Shown one piece after another: positions 24,530 to 33,985 of a stretch of DNA of 64,000 nt. Source of the stretch: Marinobacter lipolyticus (GTDB lineage: Bacteria; Pseudomonadota; Gammaproteobacteria; Pseudomonadales; Oleiphilaceae); assembly GCF_018424605.1 (NCBI RefSeq), contig NZ_QTKT01000006.1:1-64000 (forward strand). Direction: 5' to 3'. Position numbers and translations under genes: made by a program. Positions within the stretch are counted from its first letter, which is position 1. Every line of letters begins with the position of its first letter. The notes under the pieces are model-generated. The model had not been told where the DNA came from. It did no database searches and saw nothing but the letters and a program-made list of their open reading frames with translations.

Positions 24530-27500
24530 TTACCGTTGGATATCACTCACCTTGGCTCTTGAAAAGCGACCGAACAGAACCGGCAAAACAAAGAGTGTCA
24601 GGAAAGTTGCAGTCACGAGACCACCAACAATCACGCTGGCCAGTGGCTTCTGGATTTCCGCTCCCACGCCCGTCGACAACAGCATCGGTATCAAGCCGAG
24701 CGCCGAGGTTATTGCTGTCATCAAGACAGGACGTAAACGGGAGACGGCACCTTCAAACACCGCGGTATCCACGTTCAACCCATCCTGTATTCGCTGATTG
24801 ATGCTTTCGACCATAACGACCCCGTTAAGCACCGCCACACCAAACAGTGTGATAAATCCAACGGAACTGGGCACTGAAAGATACTGGCCGGAGACCCAGA
24901 GCGAAAAGACACCACCAATTACGGCAAGCGGCACGTTGACCAGAATCAACAGCGCTTGACCAACCGAACTGAAAGCGAAGTAGAGCAACAGCGCAATCAG
25001 CCCCAGAGATACAGGTACCACAATGGTCAATCGTTTCTGAGCTCGCTGCTGGTTTTCGAACTGACCACCAATATCCACCGAATAGCCGGGGGGAAGGTTC
25101 ACTTCTGACGCGATGGTATCCTGAATATCGGCAACCACACTGCCCATGTCACGACCCTGCACATTGGACTGAATGACCACACGGCGCTGAACGTCGTCGC
25201 GGCGCACCTGGGGCGGGCCGGACTCAATAGACACATCGGCCACATCACCGAGTCTCACCCAGGCTCCGGAAGGCGCCTGCAACCTGAGATCAGCAATGGC
25301 ATCCCGGTCTTCCCGGAAACGTTTGGCCAGGCGCACATAGATATCGTACCGCTCATTTCCGTTGATGATCTGGCCCGCGGCGGCACCACCCAGTCCGTCC
25401 CGGACGACACTCATCACATCAGACACGGCGAGTCCGTACCGGGAAAGTGCCTGACGGTCTGGCTGAACCACCAACTGCGCTTCACCGGCAATCTGCTCCA
25501 TGGCCACGTCCCGGGTCCCCTGAACAGTTCGGACCGCCGCTTCGATCTGTTGGCCTTTCTCGGCCAGCACCTTGAGATCCGGGCCAAAGAGTTTGATGGC
25601 CAACTGCGCGCGGACACCAGACAACAATTCGTCAACCCGAGTTGCAATAGGCTGAGAAAAGTTAAACAGTAGCCCCGGGTGCTGTTCGAGCTTCGCCTCA
25701 AACAGGGCCTGCAATTCATAGCGATTACTGGCGCTGGTCCACTCGGCTGTTGGCTTGAGGCCAATGTAGATTTCGATGTTGTTGACGGGCTCCGGATCGC
25801 CGCCTATTTCCGGTCGGCCCGCCCGGGACAGGGCGTAGGTCACCTCTGGAAACTCCATCAGCATGGCCTCCAGTTTCGGCGCCACTTCAAGCGCCGTATC
25901 GAGGCTTGATGAAGGGGCCAGGGTCACCCGGAGGTTAATCGTGCCCTCTTCCAGTTCAGGCACGAACTCCGTGCCCAGTCGTGGAACAATCAGCGCCGCC
26001 AGTACAACAAGAACCGCCGCCGCGCCAACAACCACGCGGCTATGCTTCAGTGACCAGGCAAGCCCCATGCGATAGAGCTTTTCCAGGGGTTTTAGAATGA
26101 AGCTTTCCCGCTCCCGGATACCCTTACGGAACATGTATGATGCCAGCGCGGGTACAACCACCAGAGCGACGATCACCGCCGACACGATAGCCAGCATGAT
26201 GCTGATTGCCATTGGCTGGAACAGCTTGGCTTCCACACCTTCGAAGCTGAACAGAGGCATGAAAACGACCAGGATAATCGCCGTCGCGAAAAAAATCGGC
26301 CGCGCCACTTCCCGGCCGGCTTCCTGGAGACGAAGGGCAATGCCATGATCATCGTGTGACGCGTCCAATGGATCGGGGTCATCTCCAGCCAACTCATCCC
26401 GATGGGCGTCATGCTCAGCATCAGGATGGGTCAGATGCTTGAACATGTTCTCAACCATAACAACAGAGCCATCCACCAGCATGCCGATTGCCACAGCAAT
26501 GCCGCCCAGAGACATCAGGTTGGCCGAGAGACCGAACCAGGCCATGATCATCAGGGCAATCCCGATGGAAATCGGTATTGAAAGCAGCACGAGCGTTGTT
26601 GCCCGCAGATTCATCAGGAACAGGGCAAGCACGATCGCAATAAACACAAAAGCCAACAGAAGCGCATTGGTCACCGTCTCTACGGCCTTGGTCACCAGAT
26701 CCGCCTGGTTGTAATAGGGCTCGAAACGAACCCCACTCGGAAGCGCCTGATTTATGCGATCAACGCGGGCCTCGATGCCGTCGATGGTCGCTTTTGTGTT
26801 GGCCCCCATTCGTTTGAGTACAATGCCGGAAACCACTTCACCCAGTTGTTCAACCTGACCGTCTTCACCCTTCCGGGTCATGGTCACCGCACCCTGACGA
26901 ATCTCAGTGCCCAGCGTCACCTGAGCGACGTCGCTCACGGTCACCGTAATGCCATCACTGGTTTTCACGGGTACTTGTCGGATCTGCTCCAGGCCCTCCT
27001 CGCCACTGCCCAACCAGCCCATACCACGGATAACCAGTTGCTCCTGCCCGCGGCCCATGTACCAACCGCCGACATTGGAGTTGTTGTTCTCCAGAGCTTC
27101 CATGATGTCGTTCTGTGATAAGTCATAGGACAGCATCCGCGCCGGGTTCAGGTTGACCTGGTACTGGCGAACCTCTCCCCCAAACGACAGGATCTCCGTA
27201 ACCCCTTCAGCAGGTATCAGCAACAGCTTGACCAGCCAGTCATGCAGGCTGCGTAGTTCCATTGCGTCGTACCCCGAATCCGGGTCCGCTATCAGCAGGT
27301 ACTGGTAGACCTGGCCGAGACCGGACGTATTCGGGCCCATTTCAGGCACCCCGACGCCATCCGGAATCAGCTCCCGCGCGGCCTGTAACCGTTCGAACAC
27401 CAACTGGCGCGCGAAATAGATATCCGTGCCCTCTTTAAAGACCACGGTGACACCAGACAACCCGGTTTTGGAGATGGACCGAACCTCCTCAACATCCGGC

Positions 27501-27727
27501 AACGCATACATCACCGCTTCAATGGGATAGGTGATCAGCTGCTCGACTTCCTCAGCCGCAAGTCCGGGCGCCTCTGTATTAACAGCGACCTGGACGTTTG
27601 TAACGTCAGGGAAAGCATCAAGATTCAGTTTTGGTATCTGAAACGCGGCCGTGGCGATAAGCACTGCAAGCGCAATAAGAACCAACAGGCGGTTCTGAAC
27701 CGCCCTGTCGACTACTCGGTTGAACAT
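24530..27727 (-). CDS. heavy-metal RND efflux transporter, CzcA/CusA family (first)
   Basis: Inner-membrane RND pump of 1065 residues, driving metal ions out through a three-part channel by proton antiport. Features are an N-terminal helix (FNRVVDRAVQNRLLVLIAL), large periplasmic loops, and the fourth-helix motif GGIAVAIGMLVDGSVVMVEN with the proton-relay Asp and Glu. The second half repeats the fold (GFITLFGVAVLNGVVMVESI). An HDAHRDELAGDDPDP segment after helix 4 is acidic and His-containing. It is last in a C-B-A operon (29065-30285, 27742-29043, 24530-27727). The metal cannot be set: Zn/Co/Cd (Czc) and Cu/Ag (Cus) remain possible. Confidence 0.92.
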   Translation of the reverse strand: MFNRVVDRAVQNRLLVLIALAVLIATAAFQIPKLNLDAFPDVTNVQVAVNTEAPGLAAEEVEQLITYPIEAVMYALPDVEEVRSISKTGLSGVTVVFKEGTDIYFARQLVFERLQAARELIPDGVGVPEMGPNTSGLGQVYQYLLIADPDSGYDAMELRSLHDWLVKLLLIPAEGVTEILSFGGEVRQYQVNLNPARMLSYDLSQNDIMEALENNNSNVGGWYMGRGQEQLVIRGMGWLGSGEEGLEQIRQVPVKTSDGITVTVSDVAQVTLGTEIRQGAVTMTRKGEDGQVEQLGEVVSGIVLKRMGANTKATIDGIEARVDRINQALPSGVRFEPYYNQADLVTKAVETVTNALLLAFVFIAIVLALFLMNLRATTLVLLSIPISIGIALMIMAWFGLSANLMSLGGIAVAIGMLVDGSVVMVENMFKHLTHPDAEHDAHRDELAGDDPDPLDASHDDHGIALRLQEAGREVARPIFFATAIILVVFMPLFSFEGVEAKLFQPMAISIMLAIVSAVIVALVVVPALASYMFRKGIRERESFILKPLEKLYRMGLAWSLKHSRVVVGAAAVLVVLAALIVPRLGTEFVPELEEGTINLRVTLAPSSSLDTALEVAPKLEAMLMEFPEVTYALSRAGRPEIGGDPEPVNNIEIYIGLKPTAEWTSASNRYELQALFEAKLEQHPGLLFNFSQPIATRVDELLSGVRAQLAIKLFGPDLKVLAEKGQQIEAAVRTVQGTRDVAMEQIAGEAQLVVQPDRQALSRYGLAVSDVMSVVRDGLGGAAAGQIINGNERYDIYVRLAKRFREDRDAIADLRLQAPSGAWVRLGDVADVSIESGPPQVRRDDVQRRVVIQSNVQGRDMGSVVADIQDTIASEVNLPPGYSVDIGGQFENQQRAQKRLTIVVPVSLGLIALLLYFAFSSVGQALLILVNVPLAVIGGVFSLWVSGQYLSVPSSVGFITLFGVAVLNGVVMVESINQRIQDGLNVDTAVFEGAVSRLRPVLMTAITSALGLIPMLLSTGVGAEIQKPLASVIVGGLVTATFLTLFVLPVLFGRFSRAKVSDIQR

Positions 27728-27741
27728 AATGGCTCCCGGAA

Positions 27742-29043
27742 TCAGTGGTTGTGCGGATCAAAGCCGCCTTTGGCAATCTCAGAGGCCACAAAAAATGCGC
27801 CCCGCAAAACGACTCGTTGGCCCGCAGCCAGGCCGGAAACCTCACGGAGCCCGCCAATTGAGCGGCCCAGTTCCACTTCCACGGGTTCATACTCGCCTTC
27901 GGCCTCTTCCACATAGACCGTCCAGTCGCCGTCCGCGCCACGCATCAATGCAGTCTCCGGCACGGCAAGCACCGGCTCGCTGGTCTTAAAACGAAAATAC
28001 ACATCTGCGAACATTCCTGGATGAAAACGATCTTCAGGATTGTCCAGCTCAAGCCTGACAATCCGCGTGCGGGTCACAGGATCAATGGTGTGGGCTTCCT
28101 GGGACACCGTTGCCACGCCCACACGACCCGCTGCCCTGACTTCGGCTTCCGCGCCCTTCTCTAGAACAATGTCGGAGCTTGCTGGCAGATGGGCTTCTAC
28201 CCAAAGCTCACTCTCATCAGCAAGAGTCACCAGCGGCTGGCCAGCCTCAACTCTTTGTCCTTGCTCAAACTCATCGGTCAGTACTGCACCATCCACGCGA
28301 GCCCTGAGCATGTATTCACCGAGACTATCCACCCCGCTGGCCTTCAACGCACCAATGTCATCATCGTTCAGCCCGTAAGCAAGCAGAGTCGCCCTTGCTG
28401 CTTCAATGTTGGCTTTCGCTGTATTGAACCGCTGATCGCCAACCACGGAACGACCCAGCCCGCTGATTCGCTTCCATTCAGGAAAAGCTTTCCTGTAACC
28501 CGCCTGCGCCTGTGCCACCGTCTCACTGAACAGGGTTACCAGCGGCTGGCCCTTGGTTACGTGCTCACCCAGTTCCACGTGACGCCGCAGCACCACTGAG
28601 GCAACCCGGGGGGACACGTGATAGCTGGTATAGCCGTTGGTCAGCAGCTCACCGGGAGCGTAGATTTCATAGTCAACGTGCTTGCTTTCGAGGGTTGCTA
28701 CTTCAATGCCGGCGAGCTCTTTCTGTTTGGCATTGATGCTTGCGGTGGCCGCTTCTTCATGGCCACCGTTCTCGTCTTCGTGGCCGTGCCCCCCTTCCTC
28801 TTCATGATCACCTTCCTCTTCATGATCACCTTCCTCCTCATGCTCACCTTCCTCCTCATGCTCACCTTCTTCACCATGATCTTCCTTATGCTCGCCCTCC
28901 TCACCGGTGACTTCCTGATGATCGTCGCCACTGGCAGCATGATCATGACCGACTTCCTGATGAGCATCTTCCTCTGCCTGTACAAAAGAAAGTGGGGCTG
29001 TAAGCAACGTCAATGCGAATACAGAAATCAGAGTTTTTTTCAT
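27742..29043 (-). CDS. RND periplasmic adaptor, CzcB-like, with His/Glu repeats
   Basis: Membrane-fusion protein of 433 residues. The signal peptide (1-23, FVQAEE) is followed by a 75-residue His/Glu-rich region with repeats of the type GEHEEE and GDHEEE, coded by an 18-bp tandem repeat. Such regions in CzcB bind Zn or other divalent ions and may feed the pump. The HlyD core follows: a barrel-sandwich hybrid (SPRVASVVLRRHVELGEHVTKGQPLVTL), a coiled-coil hairpin, then RVDGAVLTDEFEQGQRVEAGQPL. The C-terminus has FDPHNH. It lies between the OMF and RND genes. Confidence 0.9.
   Translation of the reverse strand: MKKTLISVFALTLLTAPLSFVQAEEDAHQEVGHDHAASGDDHQEVTGEEGEHKEDHGEEGEHEEEGEHEEEGDHEEEGDHEEEGGHGHEDENGGHEEAATASINAKQKELAGIEVATLESKHVDYEIYAPGELLTNGYTSYHVSPRVASVVLRRHVELGEHVTKGQPLVTLFSETVAQAQAGYRKAFPEWKRISGLGRSVVGDQRFNTAKANIEAARATLLAYGLNDDDIGALKASGVDSLGEYMLRARVDGAVLTDEFEQGQRVEAGQPLVTLADESELWVEAHLPASSDIVLEKGAEAEVRAAGRVGVATVSQEAHTIDPVTRTRIVRLELDNPEDRFHPGMFADVYFRFKTSEPVLAVPETALMRGADGDWTVYVEEAEGEYEPVEVELGRSIGGLREVSGLAAGQRVVLRGAFFVASEIAKGGFDPHNH
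28795..28872. repeat. 18-bp tandem repeat in the adaptor gene
   Basis: About four copies of an 18-base unit (ttcctcttcatgatcacc and variants with 'ctcatgctc') encode the acidic His repeats on the minus strand. Two early and two late copies are almost identical in pairs, so copy number may vary between strains. Confidence 0.75.
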
Positions 29044-29064
29044 AATGAATATCCAGTTTCCAGA

Positions 29065-30285
29065 CTAGTATTGGAAGAGGGTGATCAGTTCGCCAGACTG
29101 GCTCAAGAGCTCAATCAGGCCCAACTGCGCCTGCTTTTCCAGTTCAATACCGGTTTTCAGGCTCTCCGCGCGCTGGCCCAGCGCCTGGAGATACTCAGAG
29201 GTGGAGAGGTCGCCGACCTGCCACTGCTTCTCAAGCAAATCGGCACTTCGCTGTACACGCCCCTGGGAGAGTTCTGTCCATCGGCTGAGTTGGGTGTCGT
29301 ATTGCTTCCAGGCAGCTCGGGCGCCCGCCAGACCATACTGCTGCTTCCGATAAAGTGCCTGAAACCGAGCCTCGGCCTCTAATGATCGTCGGTTGGCAGC
29401 CTGGATTTCGGCACGGTAGTTATTACGGACATTCAGAGGGATCGAGAACGTCAGGCCAACCAGGTTCTCACCGCCATCACGCCCTCCGCTCAGCCCGACC
29501 GTGGGAGATGCCGCCGCTCTGCGACTGACCACCTCGGCTTCGCTCCGCAGCACCTGCCACCTCGCGCGGGCAGCAGAAATTGACGGATGATCCAGCAAAT
29601 TGTCGTTATCGACCCTGGAAGCAAGAGCCGGCCAAATGTGCCCGGGGATCCCCCCATCCTGAGGCCGCCAATCCGGCAGAAGCTCTCTGACCCGGGCTTG
29701 CGCCTGATCAACCGCAGCCTTTGCCTGGGCGAGTTCACTGAGCTGCTGAGAAAGGCTTAAAAAAAGCAACTCTGCATCGGTACTCCCCAGGTCGCCCGCC
29801 TGCTGGCGTTGCTCAACCTGCTCCAGCAACGCATCCAGACGGTGTTGCTGGGATTCCGCAATTTCTTCGGCACGCGTCGCCGCGCGCCACTCGACAAGCG
29901 CAAACAGCGACTCGGACGTTTGTGCCAAAACCGCCTCGTTCAAATCAGCTTCAGCGGAAAGCCTGATCAGCTTTGCCTTGTCCTTTAGCGCACCCTGTTG
30001 ATCAGACCAATCGATCGTTTGTGATAGCCCTGCCTCAAAGTTGTTTTCACTGCCCGTTCTGTCTGCTCCAACAGACAGCTCCGGGTTATACAGCGGTTGT
30101 TCGCTTGCCTCAGCATCCTGATTCCGGGCTGCCGCCTGCTCTGTCGCCGCCATGACATCCGGATGCTTGCTTATCTGGCCAGTGAGCCAATTTGTCCAAT
30201 TCACAGTCTCCGCTTGACCGAACAGAGGAATAGACAATAGTACTGAACACAGCAACGCCCTGGGCGAGTGCTTGCTTGCCTTCAT
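29065..30285 (-). CDS. TolC-type outer-membrane factor of the first RND system, CzcC-like
   Basis: Outer-membrane channel protein of 406 residues. A signal peptide (MKASKHSPRALLCSVLLSIP...GQA) is followed by the long helical repeats of the OEP family (EASEQPLYNPELSVGADRT, ARARWQVLRSEAEVVSRRAAA, VGDLSTSEYLQALGQRAESL). GGGAGA supports the ATG at 30285; a GTG at 30315 would add ten residues and no signal benefit. It is the first gene of the C-B-A operon and probably completes a tripartite metal efflux pump. Confidence 0.88.
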   Translation of the reverse strand: MKASKHSPRALLCSVLLSIPLFGQAETVNWTNWLTGQISKHPDVMAATEQAAARNQDAEASEQPLYNPELSVGADRTGSENNFEAGLSQTIDWSDQQGALKDKAKLIRLSAEADLNEAVLAQTSESLFALVEWRAATRAEEIAESQQHRLDALLEQVEQRQQAGDLGSTDAELLFLSLSQQLSELAQAKAAVDQAQARVRELLPDWRPQDGGIPGHIWPALASRVDNDNLLDHPSISAARARWQVLRSEAEVVSRRAAASPTVGLSGGRDGGENLVGLTFSIPLNVRNNYRAEIQAANRRSLEAEARFQALYRKQQYGLAGARAAWKQYDTQLSRWTELSQGRVQRSADLLEKQWQVGDLSTSEYLQALGQRAESLKTGIELEKQAQLGLIELLSQSGELITLFQY

Positions 30286-30377
30286 CGACTTTCTCCCGAA
30301 GGGGTTGTTAGCCACAATTCATGGGGGCGAGACGCCCATGACAAGGTAGGTAGAGGTGGAGATAGTAAGTGAAAAGG

Positions 30378-30393
30378 TTGAAATGAACTTGAA
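30378..30393 (-). promoter_or_regulatory. variant TTCAA-N6-TTCAA repeat upstream of the first RND operon
   Basis: On the minus strand it reads TTCAAGTTCATTTCAA, with the same 11-bp period as the TTCAG boxes but A in place of G at the fifth position of both halves. It lies about 93 bases before the OMF start and points at it. It may be a weaker or differently recognised member of the box family. Confidence 0.35.
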
Positions 30394-30489
30394 TTTGGAA
30401 GGCATTAGCTCAGGGAACTTGAAAGTGCTCCTCAATAAGGGCGGGGAGAAGCGGCATCGCGACTCATGGCCACGATGCCGCCATCCAAT

Positions 30490-30846
30490 CTAGGAAAAGC
30501 GCTGGTTTGATGCCGGTTGAAGTGCGCTCTCGTCGGTCGCACCATCGTCGATACGAACAGCCCGAACCAGGCGGGATACAAGCACCTTGCCGTCACCCGG
30601 GTGCCCTTCCTGGGTTCTGCCCGTTCTGACAATGAGTTCCACAACTTCACCAGCGACATCATCGGTCGCTACGTCTATTTCCAGCTTGACCATCTTCACT
30701 TTCTCCAGAGGCGACTCATCGCCGACCAGATGACCAAATTCGCTGAGAGACACGACAGCAATACTTGCCACCCCCTTAACTTTGGCCAGAGCATCAACCA
30801 CATGCCCTGCCATCACTTCTCTGACATACGCTTTTATTTCATACAT
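30490..30846 (-). CDS. PII-like small regulatory protein of a metal RND operon
   Basis: Protein of 118 residues of the PII superfamily. It starts MYEIKAYVREVMAGHVVDAL and has the PII strand-loop signature RTGRTQEGHPGDGKVLV, where GDGK binds ligand phosphates in classical PII proteins. The T-loop Tyr of GlnB is missing. Proteins of this kind occur beside Cus/Czc pumps and are thought to sense metal or nucleotides and touch the transporter. It lies 18 bases after the second RND pump gene in the same direction and is probably the last gene of that operon. Confidence 0.82.
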   Translation of the reverse strand: MYEIKAYVREVMAGHVVDALAKVKGVASIAVVSLSEFGHLVGDESPLEKVKMVKLEIDVATDDVAGEVVELIVRTGRTQEGHPGDGKVLVSRLVRAVRIDDGATDESALQPASNQRFS

Positions 30847-30863
30847 AAACCGTCTCCTGACTA

Positions 30864-33800
30864 TCAGACTGAAACGTCACGACGTTCAGATGCAAACCAC
30901 TGGTACACACTGGGCAACACCACCAGCGTCAGCAGCGTTGAAGTGATCAGACCGCCAACCACAACCGTTGCCAGTGGCCGTTGGACATTAGAGCCAATGC
31001 CATCGGCCAGCAGCAGGGGAATCAGCCCCAGAATAGCCACAGAGGCGGTCATCAGAACCGGCCGCAAACGGCGTTGAGCACCCAGCTTGACTGCTTCAAT
31101 GACTTCGTAGCCTTCGTCCCGCAACTGGTTGATGTAACTCACCATCACCACGCCGTTAAGTACGGCCACACCAAACACCGCGATGAATCCCACGGCAGCG
31201 GGCACAGAGAGGTAAAGCCCCGTCACAAACAGCGCGACAATGCCACCGGTAATCGCAAAGGGCACATTCATGAAGATCAGCACCGCATAGCGCAGACTAC
31301 TGAATGCCGAGAAAAGAAGCAGGAAAATAAGCGCCAGGGTAATGGGCACAACGATCGCAAGCCGAGCCATGGCCCTTTCCTGGTTCTCAAACTGACCGCC
31401 GAACTCCACGAAATACCCCGGCGGCATGACCACTTGCTCCTCGATCCGCTTGCGCAAATCCTGAACAACACCGCCCATATCGCGACCACGTACGTTCATC
31501 TGCACGTACTGTCGCCGACTGGCATTGGAGCGCGAAATTTTCTTGGGGCCAGCGTACATTTCAACATCGGCCACCCGTGAAAGCGGGATGAGCTCGCCAC
31601 TATTACCCCGGAGGGGAAGCTTTCTGATTTCATCGATGGACCCGCGATAGGACTCTTGCAGCCGGGCGAAGATCTCAAATCGCCGGACACCGTCGAAGAC
31701 CAGCCCCGCGCCTTTACCGCCAATCCCGGTTTCGACCGTACTCATCAGGTTATCAATGCTGATGCCAAACTGCGCCAGCACTTCACGGTCGGGGCGAATA
31801 ACGATCTGTTTTTTACCTGCGCTCTGCTGAGCGCGCACATCCGTTGCCCCCGGCACATCATTCGCCAGGGCCGCCACTTCCTTGCCGATCCGGCCCAACT
31901 CGTCGAGGTCGTCGCCGAAAATGCTGGCAACCAGTTGCGCCTGAACGCCTGAGAGGAGTTCGTCGGTTCTGAGCTGAATCGGTTGTGACAGATTGTTGGC
32001 AAGCCCGGGAACCCGCTCATCCAAAGACTCCGCAATCCGGCTCTGAAGGTCCTCATAGCTCACATCTTCTCGCCACTGATCCAGAGGCTTCAGATTGACG
32101 AGCGTCGCGACAACGTTCACGGGTTCAGGATCACCGCCCACCTCGGCACGACCGATCCTGGCATAGGTGCCGGTGACCTCTGGAAATTCATCGACAACGG
32201 ACTGAATCCGTTTGCCATACTTGATGGCGGATTCAAGACTGGCTCCAGGAGGCAGTGTCGAGCGAATCTGGAACGTGCCTTCCCTGAGCGTGGGCACGAA
32301 CTCGCTCCCGAGATAGGGAAACAGCAGGAGACTGCCGGCAAAGGCAATGACGGCCACGCCCATTACAATTTTAGGGGCTTTGACGACAGTATTCACCACC
32401 GGCTTGTATAGCCGGTTCAGGAACAGAACCAGCTTCGGCTCTTTGTGTTGTCCACCCATCTTGAATGACAGCGAGGCCAGAACCGGCACCAACGTCAACG
32501 CGAGTAACAGCGCACCGATCAACGCAAAACTGATGGTGTAGGCCATGGGCGAAAACAGCTTGCCCTCAACGCCCTGCAGCGTAAACAGCGGCAGAAAAAC
32601 GATAATAATGATGCCAATGGCAAACACAATCGGACGAGCCACTTCCCGGGCAGATTCACCTACAAGCCTCAGAACACTGACCTTTTCCTCTGATCGTTCT
32701 TCCAGATGTCGGAAGATGTTCTCTATCATCACAACGGCGCCGTCCACCATCATACCGATGCCGATAGCCAGCCCCCCCAGACTCATCAGATTGGCGGACA
32801 GGCCCGAAATCCGCATCGCAATGAATGCGAAAAGCACAGACAACGGCAAGGTCGCCACCACGATCAGTGTGGAACGTATATTTCCGAGGAACAGATAGAG
32901 GAACACCAGCACCAGAACCGAGCCCTCAAGTAATGCTTTCTCGACAGTGCCTATGGCCTTGCCCACCAACTCCGCCTGGGAGTAATAAGCCTCTATTTTC
33001 AGCCCTTCGGGAAGTGACTTGTTCAGATCATCGATTTTTGCGTTGACGTCCTCGAGTACCTGACTGGTGTTGGTTCCGATCAGCTTCATCACGTAGCCGC
33101 CCACGGACTCCTCGCCCGAGGACACCTCCGCGCCGCGGCGAATTGCCGGTCCAAGGCTAACCTCTGCCACATCCCTGACATAAATAGGAGACTCTCCCTC
33201 ACTCTTGGACACAATGATGTTCTGGATGTCCTCGATGCCCTCGGTACCTGAATTAACCCAACCGTAGCCGCGAACTATATACTCTTCACCTCCTCGCGTA
33301 ATGAAAGAGGCGCCGACGTTCCGATTATTCTGGGTGAGGGCGCCGCGAACGTCAGACACTGTCAGGTTCCTTGCCTGAAGCTTCTGCGCATCGATATTGA
33401 CCTGATACTGTTTTACCTCGCCGCCGATGGACAGCACACCGGTTACACCCGGAACGGTTCTGAGCTGGGGCTTGACAATCCAGTCCTGGATCGTGCGGAT
33501 TTCCTGCAGGCTGTATTGATCCTTATCCTCAGCTTCCAGGGAATACATCAGGATGCGCCCAAGACCGCTCGCTATGGGCCCGAGTTCCGGCTGCCCCATC
33601 CCTTCGGGAATCTGGCGCTTGGCCTCGGAAAGCCGTTCGTTTACCAGCCGCCTGGCGAAGTAGATATCGGTGCCATCTTCGAAATAGATGGTCACCCGCG
33701 ACAACCCGAAAATCGACGTGCTCTGCACTTTTTCCAGCTTGGGAATTCCATACATGCTGATCTCAACGGGATAGGAAATCAGCGTTTCGATATCAACCGG

Positions 33801-33971
33801 CGACAGACCAGGACTGGTGGTAAACACCTGAACCATGGTCGGCGTCGCGTCCGGAAACGCATCCACCGGCAGTTTTTGAAATGAAAATACGCCGGCAACG
33901 ATCACGGCGATAGCAAAAACAAGCGTCATCAGACGATTGTTCAGCGCATAATTCACAATTGCGTTGATCAT
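30864..33971 (-). CDS. heavy-metal RND efflux transporter, CzcA/CusA family (second)
   Basis: RND pump of 1035 residues. Features are the N-terminal helix INAIVNYALNNRLMTLVF, the motif GGLAIGIGMMVDGAVVMIEN with proton-relay acids in helix 4, and VGFIAVFGVAVLNGVVMVS in the second half. It is shorter than the first pump by about 30 residues and lacks its His-containing acidic loop after helix 4 (HLEERSEEKVSV instead). It belongs to an operon of order OMF-adaptor-pump-PII. The two pumps are clearly diverged, which suggests different metals or conditions rather than duplication. Confidence 0.92.
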   Translation of the reverse strand: MINAIVNYALNNRLMTLVFAIAVIVAGVFSFQKLPVDAFPDATPTMVQVFTTSPGLSPVDIETLISYPVEISMYGIPKLEKVQSTSIFGLSRVTIYFEDGTDIYFARRLVNERLSEAKRQIPEGMGQPELGPIASGLGRILMYSLEAEDKDQYSLQEIRTIQDWIVKPQLRTVPGVTGVLSIGGEVKQYQVNIDAQKLQARNLTVSDVRGALTQNNRNVGASFITRGGEEYIVRGYGWVNSGTEGIEDIQNIIVSKSEGESPIYVRDVAEVSLGPAIRRGAEVSSGEESVGGYVMKLIGTNTSQVLEDVNAKIDDLNKSLPEGLKIEAYYSQAELVGKAIGTVEKALLEGSVLVLVFLYLFLGNIRSTLIVVATLPLSVLFAFIAMRISGLSANLMSLGGLAIGIGMMVDGAVVMIENIFRHLEERSEEKVSVLRLVGESAREVARPIVFAIGIIIIVFLPLFTLQGVEGKLFSPMAYTISFALIGALLLALTLVPVLASLSFKMGGQHKEPKLVLFLNRLYKPVVNTVVKAPKIVMGVAVIAFAGSLLLFPYLGSEFVPTLREGTFQIRSTLPPGASLESAIKYGKRIQSVVDEFPEVTGTYARIGRAEVGGDPEPVNVVATLVNLKPLDQWREDVSYEDLQSRIAESLDERVPGLANNLSQPIQLRTDELLSGVQAQLVASIFGDDLDELGRIGKEVAALANDVPGATDVRAQQSAGKKQIVIRPDREVLAQFGISIDNLMSTVETGIGGKGAGLVFDGVRRFEIFARLQESYRGSIDEIRKLPLRGNSGELIPLSRVADVEMYAGPKKISRSNASRRQYVQMNVRGRDMGGVVQDLRKRIEEQVVMPPGYFVEFGGQFENQERAMARLAIVVPITLALIFLLLFSAFSSLRYAVLIFMNVPFAITGGIVALFVTGLYLSVPAAVGFIAVFGVAVLNGVVMVSYINQLRDEGYEVIEAVKLGAQRRLRPVLMTASVAILGLIPLLLADGIGSNVQRPLATVVVGGLITSTLLTLVVLPSVYQWFASERRDVSV

Positions 33972-33985
33972 GCTCCCCCCGGGGT

